The translations under genes were made by a program, and so were the position numbers. The notes below the pieces were generated by a model that was not told the origin of the DNA, did not search any database, and saw only the letters and a list, made by a program, of their open reading frames with translations. Positions 1 to 8,367 of a DNA stretch of 38,557 bases are shown here, piece after piece. Source of the stretch: Gemmatimonadota bacterium (GTDB taxonomy: Bacteria; Gemmatimonadota; Gemmatimonadetes; Longimicrobiales; Gaopeijiaceae); the NCBI GenBank assembly GCA_024638325.1, contig JAHEKM010000012.1, forward strand, positions 1 to 38,557. Reading direction: 5' to 3'. Each line of letters begins with the position of its first letter. Position 1 is the first letter of the stretch.

Positions 1-447
1 ACACTGGCCGTCGTCCTGGGCCTTCGTGCCAACATCGAGGGCGGACAGACCAAGGTTCGCGTGGCTTCGGCCATGAGCGAGGAGCTCGACGTCATCCTCG
101 CAGCAGAGCCTGGCCACGCAGGCGCCCGTCACATGCTGGGGCGTCTGCATGCCGGGGTCCGGCGAATGGGCCGCGTCACCCGGTGGATCGCCACCAACCT
201 CCTCGGCGGTGGCGAGCTGAAGAGGGCGACGTGGGAGGCAGCCGAGGAGAACCTCTTATACGCGGAGCGTCAGGCGCCGGGAGTCTCGGACCACCACCTG
301 CAATTGGCTCTGCTCTACCGCGACACAGAACGACCCGAGATGGCGCTGGAAGAGCTCTTGCACGTCATGGCCATGCAGGCCACCACGGCGATGGAGCTGA
401 ACGTGCAGCGCGAGGCCATGCAGGTGTGGGCGGACCTCCAGCAATGA
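1..447 (+). CDS. C-terminal part of a TPR-like/hypothetical protein, truncated by window start
   Basis: Open frame 1 from base 1 to TGA at 445-447; helical repeat-like sequence (NLLYAERQAPGVSDHHLQLALLYRDTERPEMALEELLHV). Confidence 0.7.
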   Translation, partial: TLAVVLGLRANIEGGQTKVRVASAMSEELDVILAAEPGHAGARHMLGRLHAGVRRMGRVTRWIATNLLGGGELKRATWEAAEENLLYAERQAPGVSDHHLQLALLYRDTERPEMALEELLHVMAMQATTAMELNVQREAMQVWADLQQ

Positions 448-527
448 AACATTCCGGCTCCTTCGCTCGTCCAATACAGTGTGGATGGGCGAAGGGTCGC
501 CCGGGGCTTCGTGAAGGGGGGACGACG

Positions 528-764
528 ATGACGTACAGGTACATGAAGAACGAAAAGGCTCTGCCCTTGTGGGCAGCTCTCGGAGCACCGCTGGTCGGTG
601 TTCCCTTGATGGTGGGATTGCTGGCGATCGCGACGCCGAAGGTAGAGGCTCCGGCAGAGGAGCCGACGCCCGCGCTCGTGACCGAGCCGGTGGACTCCCA
701 CGTGGTGGCTCCGGCTTCGCGCGACAGCGCCCCAGAGCTCACGGAAGAGCTCGGGGCAGGCTGA
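528..764 (+). CDS. small single-TM hypothetical protein (MTYRYMKNEKALPLWAALGAPLVGVPLMVGLLAIATPKVEAP...)
   Basis: ATG at 528 preceded by a purine-rich RBS-like stretch (gtgaaggggggacgacg); hydrophobic segment; the longer ORF 183..764 overlaps the upstream gene out of frame. Confidence 0.55.
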   Translation: MTYRYMKNEKALPLWAALGAPLVGVPLMVGLLAIATPKVEAPAEEPTPALVTEPVDSHVVAPASRDSAPELTEELGAG

Positions 765-848
765 TCGTCGACTTGGTCGAGTAGCGAGAGCGGCGTCGCA
801 CCCAGCGGCGCCGCTCGTCGCGCTTTCTGGAGGGACGTACCTTCCGTC

Positions 849-1787
849 ATGGACGAGATCCACATCCCCAACGACGCGACATACGCTCCGTTCTCGTTGA
901 CGGACGTGATCGCGACCGCACCCCTCGCCTCGAGGTTGCTGCTCGGTCTGACGCTGCCAGGACGGGTGCTCAGCGCGGCTGCGCTCGGCATGTACGCGAC
1001 GAGTGCGGCACGGGACTGGCTGCGCCGCGCGGACATGCGGTGGATCGACTTCCAGGAGGAGTTCGGGGCCGACGTGAAGACGCTGGAGGAGATGCCACGC
1101 GAGGCGCGGGAAGGCGAAGTACACAGGCTCGCAGAGCGGCTCGAGCGGAACTTCACCGACGAGCGCATCCCGCGTTCGAGGCTCGCCCGGGAGGTGAACC
1201 GCGAGCTGACCGAGTACATGGCGGGCATCACGGGTCAGCGCGTGCACACGAGCTCGGAGATCCGCGACTTCACGCTCGCGCGCCTCGTCTTTCCGTTCGC
1301 CATGGGTGTGTGCGACGTCGTCTCCGGCGACGTGGCGCTCTTCAGGGACACCGGCATCTTCGAGCCACACATCATCTGCCACGAGTTCGTGCACCGGAAA
1401 GGGTACTGGAAGGAGCTCCACGCGCAGGCGCTCTCGTATCTCGCATTGGTCTCGTCCGACAACCCCGTGCTCGTCCAATCCGCCCTCGCGGAGCGGCTGC
1501 ACCGGCAGCTCAAGGCGATCGTGGGGGACGACCACGGTGCGTACCACGAGCTCGTCGACGATCTCGGCATCCGGGAGGAGCTACGCGATGAGCTCCACGC
1601 GTTGCGGCCTCCGGCCGGCGCCTACGAAGGGGCGGTGTCGGTGGTCATGAAGCGGGTCTACGACGAGCGTCTCCGCCTCACGGGACAGAACGGGCTGTCG
1701 GACTACGACGTCGGCTTCACCAACTTCCTGTGGACCTTCTCGAAGAGCGAAGACGCGCGCCAGGACGGCACGCAGGCGACCGTCTAG
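849..1787 (+). CDS. DUF3810-like zinc metallopeptidase-type protein
   Basis: 312 aa; HExxH motif in ICHEFVHRKGYWKELHAQALSYLALVSSDNPVLVQSA, resembling the DUF3810 signature (HE.aH..G...E.EA...Yla...S). Confidence 0.65.
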   Translation: MDEIHIPNDATYAPFSLTDVIATAPLASRLLLGLTLPGRVLSAAALGMYATSAARDWLRRADMRWIDFQEEFGADVKTLEEMPREAREGEVHRLAERLERNFTDERIPRSRLAREVNRELTEYMAGITGQRVHTSSEIRDFTLARLVFPFAMGVCDVVSGDVALFRDTGIFEPHIICHEFVHRKGYWKELHAQALSYLALVSSDNPVLVQSALAERLHRQLKAIVGDDHGAYHELVDDLGIREELRDELHALRPPAGAYEGAVSVVMKRVYDERLRLTGQNGLSDYDVGFTNFLWTFSKSEDARQDGTQATV

Positions 1788-2857
1788 GGAAGCTCTGCCG
1801 CAGCGAACAGGTCGATCTGGGGGCCGCGTGCCGATGCGGGTACCCTGAATCCGTCGGCGGACAATCGAGGAGGTCGGTCCAGCCCCAGCCTCGCGGTGGT
1901 CACGCGGAAGAGCGAGCGGAGGTGCTCGGCCCACGGACCTTCACCGCTCCCGCGCACCTCGTAACGGGCGTCGTACAGCTTGCCGCCACGCATCGCTCGG
2001 ACGCGGTTGAGGACCTTGTCCCTGCGCTCCGGGAAGTGCTGGGCGAGCCACACGTCGAAGAGCTCCTTCACCCCGTGCGGAAGTCGGAGGAGCACGTAGG
2101 ACGCATGGCTGGCTCCGGCCTCGGCCGCCGCCTCCAGGATCGAGGGCAGCTCGTCGTCTGTGAGGCCCGGCACGACCGGGGCCACCATCACGCCCACCGG
2201 TACGCCGGCCTCGCCGAGCTCTCGGATGGCATCCAGGCGCCGGGCCGGCGTGGCGGCCCTCGGCTCCATGGCCCGCTGCACCTCGGGCCGGAGCGAAGTG
2301 ACTGAAACCAGAACGGCTGCGGCCTGGTGTGCGGCCATCTGGGCCAGTAGGTCGAGGTCCCGCGTGACGAGGTGGCTCTTCGTCACGACCTGCACCGGGT
2401 TACGGAAGTCGGCCAGGACCTCCAGGCAGCGGCGTGTGAGGCCCAACTTCCGCTCCACGGGCTGGTAGGCGTCCGTATTGCCGCTGAGGGCCACGACCTG
2501 AGGATTCCACGAACGCGCGGAGAGCGCCTTGGCCAGCAGCTCCGGGGCTTCCTCCTTCACCAGAATGCGCGTCTCGAAGTCCAGCCCCGCCGATAAGCCC
2601 AGGTACTCGTGGGTGGGGCGCGCGTAGCAGTACGCGCAGCCGTGACCGCATCCCCGGTACGGGTTGATGCCCACGTCGAAGCCGACGTCCGGTGCGTCGT
2701 TGTGCGCCAAAATCGACTTCGTGCGGTCCCGCAGCAGGACCGTCTGGGGTGAGGCATCCACCTCGACGGGGTCGAGATCCACGTGGAGCCGCTCGAAGCG
2801 GTTCCGTGGATTCCAGCTCGCGCCGCGGCCCCTAATGACGGGTAGATCGATGCTCAT
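1784..2857 (-). CDS. radical SAM protein, PA0069/Rv2578c family (spore photoproduct lyase-like)
   Basis: GINPYRGCGHGCAYCYARPTHEYLGLSAGLDFETRILVK with CX3CX2C; start chosen at MSIDLPVIRGRG (2857); ORF opens to 2893. Confidence 0.85.
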   Translation of the reverse strand: MSIDLPVIRGRGASWNPRNRFERLHVDLDPVEVDASPQTVLLRDRTKSILAHNDAPDVGFDVGINPYRGCGHGCAYCYARPTHEYLGLSAGLDFETRILVKEEAPELLAKALSARSWNPQVVALSGNTDAYQPVERKLGLTRRCLEVLADFRNPVQVVTKSHLVTRDLDLLAQMAAHQAAAVLVSVTSLRPEVQRAMEPRAATPARRLDAIRELGEAGVPVGVMVAPVVPGLTDDELPSILEAAAEAGASHASYVLLRLPHGVKELFDVWLAQHFPERRDKVLNRVRAMRGGKLYDARYEVRGSGEGPWAEHLRSLFRVTTARLGLDRPPRLSADGFRVPASARGPQIDLFAAAELP

Positions 2858-2867
2858 AGGTCTCGAT

Positions 2868-2889
2868 ACCGAATAAAGACCGAATATAG
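2868..2889 (-). promoter_or_regulatory. tandem 11-bp direct repeat upstream of the radical SAM gene (ACCGAATAAAG/ACCGAATATAG on + strand)
   Basis: Two adjacent 11-mers, 10/11 identical, starting 10 nt upstream of the ATG at 2857. Confidence 0.5.
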
Positions 2890-2916
2890 GCACCGATGGC
2901 AGGACCGCAAATAAGA

Positions 2917-2946
2917 AGGCCCCGCCCGGACGTCCGAGCAGGGCCT
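2917..2946 (-). terminator. Rho-independent terminator of the 2973-3404 gene
   Basis: Minus-strand AGGCCCTGCTCGGACGTCCGGGCGGGGCCT forms a near-continuous stem (with G-U pairs) followed by TCTTATTTG; 27 nt past the stop codon. Confidence 0.75.
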
Positions 2947-2972
2947 CTCGAGCGGTTTCGGCCTCGGTCCCG

Positions 2973-3404
2973 CTACACCACCTCGATGTCGTAGCAGACG
3001 CGCCAGTCGCTCATGTTCTCGGGGTCGTCCGAGCCCTCGTCCGTGGGTTGGTGCCGGCCGACCCACGTGCTCGGGTCCCCGGTGTACTCACGACGATAGT
3101 CCTCGAGCTCGTCGTTGGCCGACATCTGGTCCAGCTCCACGCCGAAGAGCTCTACGACCATCGTGTCGCCCACTTCGCCGTCGAAGAGCTCCTTGTCGAT
3201 CTTGTCCACCTTGTTGCGCCGTGGGTGGTCGGAGATCGCCCAATACCCCTGTTCCGGGAACTCGAGCTCCTTAACTACGTCGCCTGTGGTCACCTTGGAA
3301 CGAAAGCGGAACTCGCCCTCGTCGTCCCACATGGCTTCTTTGTTGTCCTTGATCTGGATCCAGCGAAGGATCACTCGGATCCGCGTACCGCCATTCTGGG
3401 ACAT
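2973..3404 (-). CDS. conserved hypothetical protein (143 aa)
   Basis: ATG at 3404 (MSQNGGTRIRVILRWIQIKDNKEAMWDDEGEF...); promoter-like elements upstream and terminator downstream. Confidence 0.7.
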   Translation of the reverse strand: MSQNGGTRIRVILRWIQIKDNKEAMWDDEGEFRFRSKVTTGDVVKELEFPEQGYWAISDHPRRNKVDKIDKELFDGEVGDTMVVELFGVELDQMSANDELEDYRREYTGDPSTWVGRHQPTDEGSDDPENMSDWRVCYDIEVV

Positions 3405-3443
3405 CCTGACTCCTCTCGTGGTGCGATGCACTCGCGGTGCGGA

Positions 3444-3473
3444 GTAATAGGGCCGCGCGCGGGCCCGGGTCAA
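3444..3473 (-). promoter_or_regulatory. sigma70-like promoter TTGACC-N18-TATTAC
   Basis: Minus strand TTGACC (3473-3468) and TATTAC (3449-3444), spacer 18, upstream of ATG at 3404. Confidence 0.5.
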
Positions 3474-3525
3474 GGCCTTGAGCCCGCCTGCCCGCTCACT
3501 TTTCAGCGCATGGTGTCGCGACGGT

Positions 3526-5844
3526 TCAGAAGGAGACCGCGACGCCCACGAGCGGAAGCACCGGAAGCTCGGCGAGGGGGCGGACAGCATCCGAACGCCA
3601 GCGCTCGAACGCGTAGAAGAGGGCGTCGCGTCGGTCCAGGGCGTTCAAGAGTCGCAGGTAGGGTCTGACCCGCCACGGACGCGACCCCCAGTTGGGCCGG
3701 AGCACGGCATAGATCTCCGCATCGAGCCGGAGGAAGGACTGGTCCAGCTCGGCCTCGAACGTGTTGAGTGGAGGCTCTTCCGTGCCCTCGGTGGGGCTGA
3801 CGACCATGGGCCCGGCGGCCGGCGCATCGTCGCTATACCCGACCGGGATGCTGGTATACGGAAGCCCAGAGCCGAACGCGACGCGGGCCTCCCCGCGGAG
3901 CGGCCCGCGGATGGTACCCGAGATCCCGGCGCTCAGAAGGTGACGTCCCGCGAAGTCGGTGGCGCCCCCCGAGATGTCCGACCGCGACCAGTACCAGGAG
4001 AGGCCGTACCCCAGCCAGGCCGCCAGTTGCTCGGAGCCCCGCAGGACGCGCACGTCCACGCCCGAGCTGCGGACGTTGGCCCCGTTCACGCCGGGCAGAC
4101 CGTCGAACGACTTCCAGAAGCCCTGCAGCCCGATGCGCACCGAACCGCCGAGAATCTGGTCGAGCGACATGACGACGTGGTCCGCCGTCGCCACGGGGAG
4201 GAGCTCCGATGGAGGAAGCTCGCCGTCTGCCACGTCGGATAGCGTCTGCTCGACGTCGATTTCAGGCGTCCGCGTCGGTTGGTGGTAGCGCCCGGCCGCA
4301 ACCGTAAGCAGCACTTCCGGCGCCACGGCCCAGCGGATGGAGGCCCGTGGGGCCAGGTGAGTGGAGCGTCCGGAGAAATGGTCGAGACGGAGGCCGCCCC
4401 GGAGGCTCACGCCTGGTGCCAGCGGCCGAGTGGCGTCGACGAACGCCCCCACCGTGGAGATCGCGCCGCGGCTCTCGGCCCATCCCGGTCCTCCAATGAC
4501 CTGGGCCGAGTACGCCGCGTCGATGTGCTCGTAGGAAAGGCCCGCACGGACCGGCGCGGCGGCGCTGCCCCAGAGGGTTTCGGCGACGACCCGCGCCCTG
4601 TCGGTGTCGGCGGTGGCGAGCAGCGCCGGCGGGACGAGCTCCTCTGGCTCGGCCCCGGGTTGAATGGGGAGCTCGGCGCGGTAGCTGCTCAAGCCCGCCG
4701 TGATCTCGAGCTCGGGTCCGCCCAGGTCGCTCTGGTACGACACCGAGCCCGCCCGATTGCTCCAGCGTGCGTCGTCGGGCGCCTGCCCCAGGTCCAGCGC
4801 GACGGACTCGGCGTTCCAGAAGCCGGTGGCGCGGACCCGATGCCCCTCGGCGGGATCCAGGTCGAGAGAGACCAGAGCGTCCTGGTAGCCGTAGGGTCGG
4901 TCGCCTCCCAGTGGCTCGCTCGCGAGGTCGTGAAGGCTCCGTGCCGAGGCGACCAAGCCGGCGTCGGCGCCCAGAGGGACCTCCACGGCGGTAGTGGCCG
5001 AGAGGAGGTCGACCGAGCCCGAGAAGTGCACAGCGTCCCTGCGCGCCGAGCGAGTGGTGAGCTCCAGGATGTGCGAGAGGCCTCCGTCGAAGCGCGCAGG
5101 TGCTCCACCCACGTGCAACTCGGCCTGGTCGATGACCGTCGGCTCGAACGTCCGCAGCAGACCGGCGACGTGGAACGGCGTGTACACCGGGACCCCGTCC
5201 AGGAGGACGAGCTTCATGTCGGCCGTACTCCCTCTCATGAAGAGCACGTCCGTTGCGTCGCCAGGGTCGTTTCCGGGGAGCTGGGACAGGATGTCCGCCA
5301 TCCCCGCCTGGCCCATGCCTGGACCGACCTCCAGCGCCTGCATCTCGATCTCGGAAAGCGAGCCCTCGTCGGCCCCAGCCATCCCAGCGCGGGCGCGGGC
5401 GCGCGCATCTGCACGCACGTCGAGCGCTGCCAGGCGCACCGGCTTCGCCGCCATCTCCAGGTCCACCGCCACCGACCCCCGGTCGGGCACGACGACCACG
5501 AGGGATAGTGGCTCGTATCCGGCGTGGGTCACCGAAACGGTGACCTCGCCCGGCGGGAGGTCGGGCATCACGTAGCGGCCCGATGCGTCGGTGACGGCCC
5601 GTCGGCGCGCCGTACCGGTCAGCGCTTCGACCATGGCGAAGGGGAGCGTGTGCACGTCCGCCCTGAAGCGGCCGGTGACCTGTCCTACGAGCAGGGTGGC
5701 GGTCGAGTCGGCCCCCGCGGGCACTCCTGCGGGCACTCCCGCGGGCACTCCCGCGGGCACTCGGGCGGGCGCTTGGGCCGACAGCGGGGCGCCGAACGAC
5801 AGCGCCAAGAGCAGCAAGGGCCCGAGTGCGCGCGTCGACCGCAT
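3526..5844 (-). CDS. TonB-dependent receptor with N-terminal carboxypeptidase-regulatory-like domain
   Basis: Signal peptide (MRSTRALGPLLLLALSFGAPLSAQ), CarboxypepD_reg-like (VTDASGRYVMPDLPPGEVTVSVTHAGYEP), plug-like region (VLFMRGSTADMKLVLLDGVPVYTPFHVAGLL), C-terminal VGVAVSF. Confidence 0.8.
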   Translation of the reverse strand: MRSTRALGPLLLLALSFGAPLSAQAPARVPAGVPAGVPAGVPAGADSTATLLVGQVTGRFRADVHTLPFAMVEALTGTARRRAVTDASGRYVMPDLPPGEVTVSVTHAGYEPLSLVVVVPDRGSVAVDLEMAAKPVRLAALDVRADARARARAGMAGADEGSLSEIEMQALEVGPGMGQAGMADILSQLPGNDPGDATDVLFMRGSTADMKLVLLDGVPVYTPFHVAGLLRTFEPTVIDQAELHVGGAPARFDGGLSHILELTTRSARRDAVHFSGSVDLLSATTAVEVPLGADAGLVASARSLHDLASEPLGGDRPYGYQDALVSLDLDPAEGHRVRATGFWNAESVALDLGQAPDDARWSNRAGSVSYQSDLGGPELEITAGLSSYRAELPIQPGAEPEELVPPALLATADTDRARVVAETLWGSAAAPVRAGLSYEHIDAAYSAQVIGGPGWAESRGAISTVGAFVDATRPLAPGVSLRGGLRLDHFSGRSTHLAPRASIRWAVAPEVLLTVAAGRYHQPTRTPEIDVEQTLSDVADGELPPSELLPVATADHVVMSLDQILGGSVRIGLQGFWKSFDGLPGVNGANVRSSGVDVRVLRGSEQLAAWLGYGLSWYWSRSDISGGATDFAGRHLLSAGISGTIRGPLRGEARVAFGSGLPYTSIPVGYSDDAPAAGPMVVSPTEGTEEPPLNTFEAELDQSFLRLDAEIYAVLRPNWGSRPWRVRPYLRLLNALDRRDALFYAFERWRSDAVRPLAELPVLPLVGVAVSF
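5714..5773 (-). repeat. 12-bp tandem repeat (four near-identical copies plus one degenerate) encoding PAGV repeats
   Basis: cccgcgggcact x4 at 5714-5761 then cgggcgggcgct; lies just after the signal peptide of the TonB receptor. Confidence 0.75.
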
Positions 5845-5848
5845 GGGC

Positions 5849-6610
5849 TTACGAGTCGTCGACTCTGAAGCGAACGGACCCGTCATCGCGCTCCACCGCG
5901 GGTCCCGTCACCTCCACCTCACTCGGCGACCCGCTCATGTAGCTGCGGCCGTCGACCTCGAGGCTGATCTGATCGGCGCCGCGTGGGAACACGACGCGGA
6001 TCTCCCCGCGCGCCGCGTCCAGCTCGATACGTCCGGCCGAGTAGGTGAAGCGTGAGCCGGGCGGCGCCGTCACCCTGGCAGCCGCCAGGTCCGACCACTC
6101 CACGAGCACCTCCGTGCCGGGGTCCGCGCCGCGAACCACGACCTCCACCACGCCCTCGGGCAGGCCTACCTGGATACCCGCATCGACCAGGCCCGGCTCG
6201 GCTGAACTCGGCGTGACCGGTGCGTCGAGGAGCTCCGCCTCTGTCGCCGTCGTCTCCTCTGCCGAGTCCGGCAGCAGGATGCTCCTCAGCGGCGAACCTG
6301 GCAGCGCCGTAGCTGCCCCGGCCGTGAGCAGGACGAGCGCTGCCGCCCTGCCGAGATGCCAGCCGCTCCACCTGCTCGACGTCCGCGGCGAGCGCGTGCC
6401 GACGCGTGCACGGACGCCCGCCTTGGCGGCCGTCGGCTCGAGCGGACGGTCCAGCGCCGAGAGCGTCTCGGCGATCGACTCCGCCCTGCGCCTCGTTCCC
6501 TCCAAGGCCGCGGCACAGGTCGCGCAGCCCCCCAGGTGCTCGCGTGCCTCGGCGCTCGCGTCTGCCCCGTCCCGGATCGCCAGCATCGTGGCTTCATCCA
6601 AGTGCTTCAT
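5849..6610 (-). CDS. anti-sigma factor with N-terminal zinc-finger-like motif and one TM
   Basis: MKHLDEATMLAIRDGADASAEAREHLGGCATCAAALEGTRR (HxxxCxxC) then hydrophobic segment; ATGA overlap with the upstream sigma gene. Confidence 0.8.
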   Translation of the reverse strand: MKHLDEATMLAIRDGADASAEAREHLGGCATCAAALEGTRRRAESIAETLSALDRPLEPTAAKAGVRARVGTRSPRTSSRWSGWHLGRAAALVLLTAGAATALPGSPLRSILLPDSAEETTATEAELLDAPVTPSSAEPGLVDAGIQVGLPEGVVEVVVRGADPGTEVLVEWSDLAAARVTAPPGSRFTYSAGRIELDAARGEIRVVFPRGADQISLEVDGRSYMSGSPSEVEVTGPAVERDDGSVRFRVDDS

Positions 6611-7101
6611 ATGGCTTTTCTTCCCGCCTCGGTCACGACTTCGGCGAACCGCCTCTCGGCACGCGCCAGCAGCGTGCCTACGGACGTCGCCGCCACGTCG
6701 ATGGCCCCGGCGATCTCTTTGTAGCTGAAGCCCGCATAGCGCATCAGCAGAATTTCTCGGTCTCTTGGGGCCAGGGCGTCCAGCGCTGCCCGGGCGTGTG
6801 CCCGTGCCTCCGCACGCTCCAGCCGTATCACGGGCGACTCGGGGCCCGACGGCCTGAAGGGATTCTCCATCAGGAGCCGGTCCCGATTCGTCTCGACCCG
6901 ATAGCGGTCTCGCACCAGGTGCGTCGCGGTCTTGAAGAGCCACGAGCGCATCCCCGCTTCCGTGCCCGTCACCTCGCGGTCGAAGAGCCTTACGAGGCTC
7001 TCCTGTGCGATGTCCTCGGCAACGTCACCATCCCCCGTCAACCGGTGGCAGTACCGGACGAGGGGCGGGTAGTGCTGATCGAAGATCGAGTCGAAGTCCA
7101 T
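6607..7101 (-). CDS. ECF-type RNA polymerase sigma factor
   Basis: FDQHYPPLVRYCHRLTGDGDVAEDIAQESLVRLFDRE and DREILLMRYAGFSYKEIAGAIDVAATSVGTLLARAERRF (sigma2/sigma4). Confidence 0.9.
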   Translation of the reverse strand: MDFDSIFDQHYPPLVRYCHRLTGDGDVAEDIAQESLVRLFDREVTGTEAGMRSWLFKTATHLVRDRYRVETNRDRLLMENPFRPSGPESPVIRLERAEARAHARAALDALAPRDREILLMRYAGFSYKEIAGAIDVAATSVGTLLARAERRFAEVVTEAGRKAI

Positions 7102-7161
7102 GACGCTGATATCAACGAATGATCGCCCGCCTACGTGACGGATTCGGGCGTATCTGCTGTA

Positions 7162-8289
7162 CTACCCCGCGTCGGCCATGGGGATCTGCCGTATGATCCC
7201 GTCGACCCACCGAATGAGGGCCCGGTTCGTCGACGTGATCACCACGAAGGCCAGCACTGTGCCTACGCCGGTGCGTAGGGAGAAGGCCGCCAAGATGCCG
7301 CCGGAGAAGAGCGCCTCGAGCGCCGCGGCCAGGAAGAGACCGACCGCGCCGACCGACGAGCTGGCGAGGATGCGACGCGCCAGAGGGCGAGGATCCGAGT
7401 CGCCCCGGTACAGGATCGAGAGCGCGAGCGCCACCAGAAACCCGAGCACGCCGAGGTCTACGAGCAGAGGACGCCAGGCGACGTCGGGCTCGGGCCATTC
7501 GGTCACGCTGACCAGAACGTTGCCACCGATGTACAGGAGCATGATCCCGACGAGCGAGACGAGCGCAACCAGGAGCCACGCCATGCGCGCGCGCCCTTCT
7601 GCGTCCGAGTGCGTCCAAGCCCTCCGGAGGTTCACCACGACCAAGCCCGCCGCAGCCACACGAAACAAATCCATCACGGGGAGGAGCGCGGCGTCGCCCG
7701 CCGAGCCACCCAGTGCCGCGTTGAGTGCGAAGAGCCCGGTGCCCAGGCCGAGGGCGACGACCCAGGGTGCGTGCGGCCGCAGCATCCACACACTCACAGC
7801 GTGCGCGGGAGCGAGCGCGGTAGGAAGCGTCGGCGGTAGCGACAGATCTGCCTCCAGCAGATTCCTGGGGAAAAGGGCCGTGAAGCGTAGCAGTCCGATG
7901 AGGCCGAGGAGTTCGACCACGAGGAAGTGGCCCTCGAAGATCGCCCGCATCGTTCCCGGCGCACTGGGCCGCAACAGCAGCGTGATGCCCGAGTAGGCCA
8001 GCAGGTAGGCCCAGGCACCGAGGGAAACGCCGAGCGCCCGTGCCGCCGCCTGTCGCGCCCCCTCGTGGAGAGCCAGCCCGATGCCCAACGCGGCCGCGAC
8101 GATCGACACCACGGCGTGCGCCGTCAGGAGCGTCAGGAAGGCCCCGCTGACCTGGGCGCCCATCATTGCGGGTGTGAGTTCGAGCCAGTGCCAGGCGATT
8201 GCGTCGAGGTAGGTAACCTGACTGACGACGGCGACCGCACCGAGCAGGGCGGCGAGTGCTCTCAGCAACGTGGGCACGACGGATTTCAT
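7162..8289 (-). CDS. polytopic membrane protein resembling a sensor-kinase membrane input module without kinase domain
   Basis: Many hydrophobic segments; start at MKSVVPTLLRALAALLG (8289, ORF opens to 8325); ends shortly after the last TM (TSTNRALIRWVDGIIRQIPMADAG). Confidence 0.6.
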   Translation of the reverse strand: MKSVVPTLLRALAALLGAVAVVSQVTYLDAIAWHWLELTPAMMGAQVSGAFLTLLTAHAVVSIVAAALGIGLALHEGARQAAARALGVSLGAWAYLLAYSGITLLLRPSAPGTMRAIFEGHFLVVELLGLIGLLRFTALFPRNLLEADLSLPPTLPTALAPAHAVSVWMLRPHAPWVVALGLGTGLFALNAALGGSAGDAALLPVMDLFRVAAAGLVVVNLRRAWTHSDAEGRARMAWLLVALVSLVGIMLLYIGGNVLVSVTEWPEPDVAWRPLLVDLGVLGFLVALALSILYRGDSDPRPLARRILASSSVGAVGLFLAAALEALFSGGILAAFSLRTGVGTVLAFVVITSTNRALIRWVDGIIRQIPMADAG

Positions 8290-8367
8290 CCGGGCAAGGT
8301 GCCCCCCTGCCGACCCCGCCCACAAGAACCTCTCGCACGACCCGACGCATCACTTTAGACTTTGCGA

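Noticed and set aside
315-1547. 410-aa minus-strand ORF opposite the DUF3810-like gene
   Set aside because: Shadow ORF; the plus-strand frame carries HExxH and family-like features.
4279-5508. 409-aa plus-strand ORF opposite the TonB receptor
   Set aside because: Shadow ORF; the opposite strand has a coherent TonB-dependent receptor with signal peptide.
7102-7160. Possible ECF-like promoter (GTCAC-N17-CGTTGA) upstream of the 6607-7101 sigma gene
   Set aside because: Match to known ECF motifs is partial and I could find no second instance to support it.
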